This document shows, piece by piece, positions 6,215-10,039 of a stretch of 10,039 nucleotides of DNA. Origin of the DNA: Actinomycetes bacterium. GTDB taxonomy: Bacteria > Actinomycetota > Actinomycetes > Actinomycetales > Cellulomonadaceae. Where the stretch lies: assembly GCA_023438885.1 (NCBI GenBank), contig JAEXPS010000133.1, positions 1 through 10,039 of the forward strand, written 5' to 3'. Below the pieces are notes generated by a model. It searched no databases. It saw only the letters and a program-made list of their open reading frames with translations, and was not told the DNA's origin. Both the position numbers and the translations under genes were made by a program. The number at the start of each line of letters is the position of its first letter. The first letter of the stretch is position 1.

Positions 6215-7600
6215 CTACTTCGCGGCGGCCAGCAACGGCTCGATCCGCGAGCCGCAGACCCCGGCGAGCGCCTCGGCGGCCGGCTTGCGGTTCATGATGA
6301 TGTCCTCGATCGCCGGGGCGATCCCGTCCTGGCTCGCCACGGCCGTCCACACCACGGACGGGTCGACGTTGGTGTACGTCAGCTCCCACCCCGCGGGCTC
6401 GATCTGGGCGGCGACCACGTCGGCCGGCTCCCCCTCGGCCTGGGCGAAGGCGGGGCCCTCGGCGACGTCCTGGTAGGCCGGGATGAGGGCCATCTGCTTA
6501 CCTGCGCCGTCGGTCGCCATGTAGTGGATGAACTCCCACGCGGCGTCCTTGACCTCGGACTTGTCGGACATCGCCCAGATGTGGATCTGCGCGAGGGTGG
6601 CGTTCCCCGCCGGGCCCGCCGGCAGTGCCGCGATGCCGTAGTTCAGCTCGGGGTTCTGTGCCTGCACGGCCGCCACCTGCTCGTGGGAGCCCTGCTGCAT
6701 CGCGACCTGACCCCGCACCCAGCGGGCGGCACCCGGCTCCTCCTGCTGGAGCTGCGGGGTGATCGCCGAGTGGTCCTGCCACATGACGTCCTGCAGCCAC
6801 TGGAAGCCCTCGACCGTGCCCTCGGACTCGGCCGTGCAGACGTTCCGCTCGTCCCCGCCGAGGATGCCGCCGCCGAAGGCGGCAAGGACCGGCCCGTACC
6901 CGGGCTCGATCGGCGCTGCGGCGTAGTTGAAGTACCCGTACTGCTCGATCTGGTCCGCGTCGAAGGCGGGGTCGGACGCGTCGTGCCCGGACTTGTCGAG
7001 CGTCAGCTTGGCGGCCCAGTCGCGCAGGTCGTCGTAGGTGTACGAGCCGTCGGCCGGCGGGTAGTCGAGCCCGGCGGCGTCGAACATGTCCTTGTTGTAG
7101 AAGAGCGACTGGATGTTGTACCCCATGGGCAGGCCGTAGAGCTTGCCGTCGGAGTCCGTCATGGCGTCGAGGATCGACGGGGTGAAGTCGTCCCGGGACG
7201 TGCCGGACGCCTCGAAGTACGGGGTGACGTCCGCGAAGACGCCGTCACGCGCGCCCTGGTAGTACACCCAGCTGCCGGCCACGACGACGTCGGGCATGTT
7301 CCCGCCCGCGACCAGGGTCTTGCACGGCGCGAAGTCGACCGCGCAGTCGCCGGTCTCCCACTCGACCGTCACCTCGGGGTGGGCGGTCGCGAAACCGGCG
7401 GCCGCGTCCTTGATCGACGTGATGTCCTGGTCGTTGCCCCAGAGCATCACCCGGATCGTCGCCGGCTCGGCCGAGTCACCCGTGGCCGCACCGCCCTTCG
7501 TCGGCTCGTCGTTGCCCGATCCGCCGGAACACCCGGCGACGACCAGGGCCAGGCAAGCCGCCGCAGCGGCTGCGCCCAGCGCGTTCTTCCGCAGTCCCAT
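6215..7600 (-). CDS. Sugar ABC transporter substrate-binding lipoprotein (CUT1, family 1)
   Basis: A 461-residue extracellular lipoprotein. The signal peptide has R4-K5, a hydrophobic core (about 7-20) and a lipobox V21-A22-G23-C24, followed by a Gly/Ser/Thr-rich linker to about 45. The mature part begins with the usual beta strand TIRVMLWG (48-55). It contains the family signature L-P-M-G-Y-N-I-Q-S-L-F-Y-N-K-D-M-F-D-A-A-G-L (157-178), in which the binding protein places its hinge strand. C86 and C93 lie close together and C255 and C449 are further apart; disulfides are possible. AAAGGAGA lies 5 bases before the ATG, an excellent start. It is the first gene behind the operator-containing promoter at 7640-7668 and should be the most highly expressed of the operon. 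The ligand is inferred to be an oligosaccharide from the downstream glycosidases. Confidence 0.95.
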   Translation of the reverse strand: MGLRKNALGAAAAAACLALVVAGCSGGSGNDEPTKGGAATGDSAEPATIRVMLWGNDQDITSIKDAAAGFATAHPEVTVEWETGDCAVDFAPCKTLVAGGNMPDVVVAGSWVYYQGARDGVFADVTPYFEASGTSRDDFTPSILDAMTDSDGKLYGLPMGYNIQSLFYNKDMFDAAGLDYPPADGSYTYDDLRDWAAKLTLDKSGHDASDPAFDADQIEQYGYFNYAAAPIEPGYGPVLAAFGGGILGGDERNVCTAESEGTVEGFQWLQDVMWQDHSAITPQLQQEEPGAARWVRGQVAMQQGSHEQVAAVQAQNPELNYGIAALPAGPAGNATLAQIHIWAMSDKSEVKDAAWEFIHYMATDGAGKQMALIPAYQDVAEGPAFAQAEGEPADVVAAQIEPAGWELTYTNVDPSVVWTAVASQDGIAPAIEDIIMNRKPAAEALAGVCGSRIEPLLAAAK

Positions 7601-7605
7601 CTGAA

Positions 7606-7613
7606 TCTCCTTT
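7606..7613 (-). promoter_or_regulatory. Strong ribosome binding site of the substrate-binding protein gene
   Basis: AAAGGAGA on the minus strand ends 5 bases before the ATG at 7600. It is among the best Shine-Dalgarno matches in the window, consistent with high expression of the extracytoplasmic binding protein relative to the permeases. Confidence 0.75.
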
Positions 7614-7639
7614 GGTTCGTGGGGTGCCTCGCGGGGACA

Positions 7640-7668
7640 GTCTTACCACGTAGCATGCTACGTGGCAA
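7640..7668 (-). promoter_or_regulatory. Promoter of the transport/glycosidase operon
   Basis: On the minus strand TTGCCA (7668-7663, 5 of 6 to the sigma70-type -35 consensus) is followed by a 17-base spacer and TAAGAC (7645-7640, a weaker -10). Transcription would begin near 7633, giving a leader of about 30 bases with the ribosome site at its end. The spacer is filled by the palindromic operator, so a bound repressor would directly exclude RNA polymerase. The -10 match is only partial, so exact hexamers are an inference. Confidence 0.6.
7644..7667. promoter_or_regulatory. Double LacI-family operator
   Basis: A perfect 20-bp palindrome, CCACGTAGCATGCTACGTGG, occupies 7646-7665. It can be read as two abutting, oppositely oriented 12-mers: TACCACGTAGCA (7644-7655) and TGCTACGTGGCA (7656-7667). 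Each has a central ACGT, that is, the CG step that LacI-family hinge helices usually contact. The second 12-mer recurs exactly just upstream of lacI at 8748-8759. Recurrence, position inside the promoter and adjacency to a lacI gene together make this the likely binding site of the repressor at 7703-8731. Confidence 0.75.
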
Positions 7669-7702
7669 AGACCCGTGACCGAACCGAGACCTCGCGTGCG
7701 GT

Positions 7703-8731
7703 CTACTGACGAAGACTCGACTCGCGGACGGCGAGCTGGAACGGGATCGGCAGGTCGCGGGGCGCCGGCTCAGGTTCGGAGGCGGCGCGGGCGGCGATCC
7801 GGGCCAGCAGGGTCTCGACCGCGACGCGGGCCAGCTCCGCCTTGTCGGGCGCCACCGTCGACAGCGTCGGGACCGAGAACTCCCCCTCCTCAAGCCCGTC
7901 GAACCCGACCACGGCGACGTCCTCCGGCACGCGCACGCCGAGCTCGTGCGCGGCACGCAGGGCACCCAGGGCCAGCAGGTCGGTCGCGCAGAAGACGGCA
8001 TCCGGGCGCCGGGACGGGTCGAGGCCGAGCAGCGCGGCCATGGCCGCCTCGCCGTCGCGCCGGTGGTAGGACCGAGTGCGCACGACGAGGTCGTCGTCGA
8101 CCGTCAACCCGGCCGCGGCCAGCGCCTGCTCGTACCCGCGCAGACGCAGCTCGGCCATCCGCAAGGAGTCCTCCGGGTCCGCCCCGACGAAGGCGACTCG
8201 CCGCCGGCCCGACTCGAGCAGGTGAGCCGTCGCCTGGACCGCCGCCGCCGTGTCGTCGATCCCGATGTGGTCGACGAGCCCCATCCCGCTGCGCTCACCG
8301 ATGAGCACGACGGGAGGGCGGGTGCGGCCCGGCGACACCAGATCCTCGATCGAGCCGACCGCGGACAGGATCGTGCCCTCGGCGTAGTCCGCCGCGGGGC
8401 CTTCGAGCGCGTCGCGCTCACGCTCCCGGTCACCCAGCGTCTGGCGCACCATCACGCCGAACCCCTGCTCCTCGGCACACTTGACCACGCCGCGGGCAAG
8501 CTCCGCGAAGTACGGGACGTCGAGCTCGGGGACAACGAGCTGGAGCACGCCGGACCGGCCCGAACGCAGGCTGCGCGCCGCATGGCTCGGCGTGTACCCC
8601 AGCGCCTCGATCGCCTCGGTCACCCGCACCACCACGTCGGCACTGACGTACGGGAACTTGTTCACCACGTTCGAGACCGTGCGCTGAGACACCCCCGCAC
8701 GGCGCGCCACATCCGCTTGCGTGACAGGCAC
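7703..8731 (-). CDS. LacI-family transcriptional repressor
   Basis: A 342-residue regulator of standard LacI length. Residues 3-24 form the N-terminal helix-turn-helix (T-Q-A-D-V-A-R-R-A-G-V-S-Q-R-T-V-S-N-V-V-N). The base-reading positions equivalent to LacI Y17-Q18-R22 are Q16, R17 and N21. The hinge helix near 49-58 carries L55 in AARSLRSG, the leucine that inserts at the central CG of the operator. Residues 62-342 are the periplasmic-binding-protein-like effector domain (VLQLVVPEL at 62-70, HIGIDD at 155-160, VAVVGFDG at 272-279). The start is GTG at 8731, with GAGGAGG 5 bases upstream. The effector is presumably a sugar imported or released by the downstream genes. Operator copies in front of its own gene and of the binding-protein gene indicate autoregulation plus operon control. 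Confidence 0.95.
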   Translation of the reverse strand: MPVTQADVARRAGVSQRTVSNVVNKFPYVSADVVVRVTEAIEALGYTPSHAARSLRSGRSGVLQLVVPELDVPYFAELARGVVKCAEEQGFGVMVRQTLGDRERERDALEGPAADYAEGTILSAVGSIEDLVSPGRTRPPVVLIGERSGMGLVDHIGIDDTAAAVQATAHLLESGRRRVAFVGADPEDSLRMAELRLRGYEQALAAAGLTVDDDLVVRTRSYHRRDGEAAMAALLGLDPSRRPDAVFCATDLLALGALRAAHELGVRVPEDVAVVGFDGLEEGEFSVPTLSTVAPDKAELARVAVETLLARIAARAASEPEPAPRDLPIPFQLAVRESSLRQ

Positions 8732-8747
8732 CCGATCCTCCTCGCGT

Positions 8748-8759
8748 TGCTACGTGGCA
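8748..8759. promoter_or_regulatory. LacI-family operator copy in front of lacI
   Basis: TGCTACGTGGCA is identical over 12 bases to the right half of the double operator at 7656-7667. It lies 17 bases upstream of the lacI GTG. A minus-strand TAnnnT element (TACCGT, 8767-8762) would place the transcription start near 8755, inside the site, so negative autoregulation is the likely function. Confidence 0.65.
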
Positions 8760-8843
8760 CGACGGTACGCGATCCCGGCTCGCGCGCGTGGCAGGTGCCG
8801 CACCGCGACACGGCCACCCTGCCGCCCCCAAGAGTCGGGAAGC

Positions 8844-8865
8844 CCGCCTCTCTGCAGAGAAGCGG
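8844..8865. promoter_or_regulatory. Imperfect 22-bp palindrome
   Basis: The core TCTCTGCAGAGA (8849-8860) is a perfect 12-bp palindrome. The arms extend by CCGC (8844-8847) and GCGG (8862-8865) with one mismatched pair (C8848/A8861). It has no loop and no following T-run on either strand, so a protein-binding site is more likely than a terminator. Its function and the protein involved are unknown. Confidence 0.4.
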
Positions 8866-8897
8866 TCTCCGACGAGCCGGTAGTGCCCGAGCGACAC

Positions 8898-8917
8898 TCC
8901 TAGCCGATCGGCTAGGA
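8898..8917. promoter_or_regulatory. Perfect 20-bp palindrome upstream of the epimerase-like gene
   Basis: TCCTAGCCGATCGGCTAGGA is a perfect palindrome ending 75 bases before the ATG at 8993. A CCTAGC half-site recurs at 8949-8954, overlapping a weak -10-like TAGCGT. The palindrome is unrelated in sequence to the LacI operator, so a different dimeric regulator, not encoded in this window, probably binds here and controls the plus-strand gene. Confidence 0.55.
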
Positions 8918-8992
8918 CCTTCCGCCCGAGGAGGCCGTCCGCTGCGCGCCTAGCGTCGATGACATCCAGCTCCACGACGCGATCGGACGGCC

Positions 8993-9982
8993 ATGACCGA
9001 CACCCTGGTCCTCGGAGGCACCGGCCTCCTCGGCTACCACACCACCCTCGAGCTGCTCCGGCGCGGCTACGGCGTCACCACGCTCTCTCTGCCGACGCAG
9101 GACGCGGACTTCTTCCCCGCGGAGTCCGACGCGCGATTCGGCGACCTCACGCAGATGTCCGACGACGAGCTGGGCGCCCTGTTCACCGGCAAGCACGCGG
9201 TGTTCTATGCGATCGGCGCGGACGAGCGGACCGTCCCGCCGGCGCCCGCGGCACGGTTCTTCTACCAGGCCAACGTCATCCCGACGCAACGCGTCGCGCG
9301 GCTGGCCCGCGAGGCCGGCGTCGCGAAGTTCGTCGTCTACGGGTCGTACACCGCCGAGTGGGCCGAGAAGTGGCCCGACCTCGGGTACCGGACGCGCAAC
9401 GGTTACCCGCGCACCCGGCTCGCCCAGGAGGAGGTCGCCTACCTCGAGGGCGACGGAGCGATGGACGTGATGGTCCTGCGGCTGCCGTACATCTTCGGGC
9501 TGGTCGCGGGGCAGCGGCCGCTGTGGGAGATGTTTCTCGACATGGCGCGCGCCGAAGGCCCCGTGACGACGCTCGGCGGGTCGACGTCCTCGGTGACCGT
9601 GCGGCAGGTGGCGCAGGCCGCCGTCGGCGCGATGGAGCACGGCGAGCACGGCGGCCGGTACGCCATCAACGCGTACGACCTCACCTACGCCGAACTCTTC
9701 CGGGCCTGCTGCGAGGCCGTGGGCCGCAGCCCGGAGGATGTGCTCGTCGTGCCGCTCGAGGCGGTGCTGCCCGGGTACGAGGCCGCACAGGAGCAGCTCT
9801 CCGCGACCGGCGTGGAGCACGGGGTGCACCTGCCGGACACCGCGCGATTCCAGGCGCGGGACGCCGTGAGCGACCCTGCGGCCTGCGCGGTGCTCGGCAT
9901 CGAACCGGACGACGTGCCGGGCGCGATCCGGGAGACCCTGCAGTGGTGCATCGACCACCCGCGCGAGGTCGCCGGCGCCTGA
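8993..9982 (+). CDS. NAD(P)-dependent epimerase/dehydratase-like protein (extended SDR)
   Basis: A 329-residue protein with an N-terminal Rossmann fold: strand TLVLGGTGLLG (4-14) with the dinucleotide motif G8-x-x-G11-x-x-G14. The extended-SDR body has FYQANVIPTQRVARLAREAGVAKFVVYGS, with N94 and S118 at the usual places. The active-site tyrosine motif reads Y138-P-R-T-R142, so the usual YxxxK lysine is an arginine. LRLPYIFG (159-166 region) and the C-terminal part match nucleoside-diphosphate-sugar epimerase-like proteins. The ATG follows a weak GGACGG with short spacing; no better start is evident. It is divergent from lacI and not part of that operon. It could be a true sugar epimerase or reductase, or a non-catalytic NAD(P)-binding sensor; the substrate is unknown. 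Confidence 0.88.
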   Translation: MTDTLVLGGTGLLGYHTTLELLRRGYGVTTLSLPTQDADFFPAESDARFGDLTQMSDDELGALFTGKHAVFYAIGADERTVPPAPAARFFYQANVIPTQRVARLAREAGVAKFVVYGSYTAEWAEKWPDLGYRTRNGYPRTRLAQEEVAYLEGDGAMDVMVLRLPYIFGLVAGQRPLWEMFLDMARAEGPVTTLGGSTSSVTVRQVAQAAVGAMEHGEHGGRYAINAYDLTYAELFRACCEAVGRSPEDVLVVPLEAVLPGYEAAQEQLSATGVEHGVHLPDTARFQARDAVSDPAACAVLGIEPDDVPGAIRETLQWCIDHPREVAGA

Positions 9983-10039
9983 GCCGGGCGATCCGTCACA
10001 GTGGTGGGGGGGGGGCGGGGGCCGCGCGGGGGGCGCCCC
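9983..10039. other. G-rich low-complexity right edge, possible contig-end artefact
   Basis: After the epimerase-like stop the sequence degenerates into G-runs: ten at 10006-10015, five at 10017-10021 and six at 10028-10033. It ends in the palindrome GGGGCGCCCC (10030-10039). No coding or regulatory signal is visible. Such runs at a terminus are typical of low-quality read ends, but real G-rich DNA cannot be excluded. Confidence 0.5.

Larger units (their letters stand above)
8732..8992. other. Divergent intergenic region between lacI and the epimerase-like gene
   Basis: These 261 bases hold the promoters of both divergent genes. Seen here are the lacI ribosome site (8737-8743), an operator copy (8748-8759), a possible minus-strand -10 TACCGT (8767-8762), two long palindromes (8844-8865 and 8898-8917), a repeated CCTAGC half-site (8949-8954) and a weak plus-strand -10-like TAGCGT (8951-8956). 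No gene is seen. Confidence 0.7.

Noticed and set aside
6524..7678. Plus-strand open frame of 384 codons opposite the binding-protein gene
   Set aside because: It mirrors the binding protein and runs across its promoter and operator; no ribosome site or domain is seen.
7668..7702. Terminator between lacI and the binding-protein gene
   Set aside because: The repeated GACC and CCGA words are direct rather than inverted and there is no T-run, so read-through from lacI into the operon remains possible.
7946..8953. Plus-strand open frame of 335 codons opposite lacI
   Set aside because: Low-complexity antisense translation; it spans the divergent intergenic region and both palindromes.
1..10039. 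CRISPR arrays, tRNA/rRNA genes, insertion sequences, phage genes or attachment sites
   Set aside because: No spaced direct repeats, cloverleaf-like sequences, transposase motifs or integrase genes were seen on either strand.

Overview
The window is about 70% GC. It has GTG starts, 1-4 base gene overlaps and carbohydrate-uptake genes without a dedicated ATPase. This fits a saprophytic actinomycete of the Cellulomonas/Isoptericola/Promicromonospora type. The genus is an inference; no marker gene is present.

Layout. (1) At the left edge on the minus strand is the start of a molybdenum locus: a 133-residue HTH plus TOBE (Mop-like) protein at 97-498. It overlaps by GTGA a lipoprotein gene that runs off the window (1-100), most likely the molybdate-binding protein ModA. 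(2) Positions 499-805 hold no convincing gene but contain several short inverted repeats. (3) From 8731 down to 806, all on the minus strand, lies a sugar-utilisation cluster: LacI-family repressor (8731-7703), CUT1 lipoprotein substrate-binding protein (7600-6215), two permeases (6181-5153 and 5156-4290), a GH39-type glycosidase (4272-2581) and a GH2-type glycosidase (2584-806). The last four genes are tightly packed, with two ATGA overlaps and a 17-base gap. (4) A 261-base divergent intergenic region with two long palindromes separates lacI from (5) a plus-strand NAD-dependent epimerase/dehydratase-like gene (8993-9982). (6) The last 57 bases are G-rich low-complexity sequence, possibly a contig-end artefact.

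How it works together. The binding protein captures an oligosaccharide outside the cell and the permease pair imports it. A shared ATPase of the MsiK type, encoded elsewhere, probably powers transport. Both glycosidases lack signal peptides, so the sugar is probably cleaved in the cytoplasm. The clearest regulatory signal is a 24-bp double operator made of two head-to-head 12-mers, each centred on a CG step. It fills the spacer of a recognisable -35/-10 promoter ahead of the binding-protein gene. A third, exact 12-mer copy lies just upstream of lacI. This indicates a repressor that controls both its own gene and the transport/hydrolase operon. The substrate cannot be named from sequence; GH39 plus GH2 points to a hemicellulose- or arabinogalactan-like heteroglycoside.
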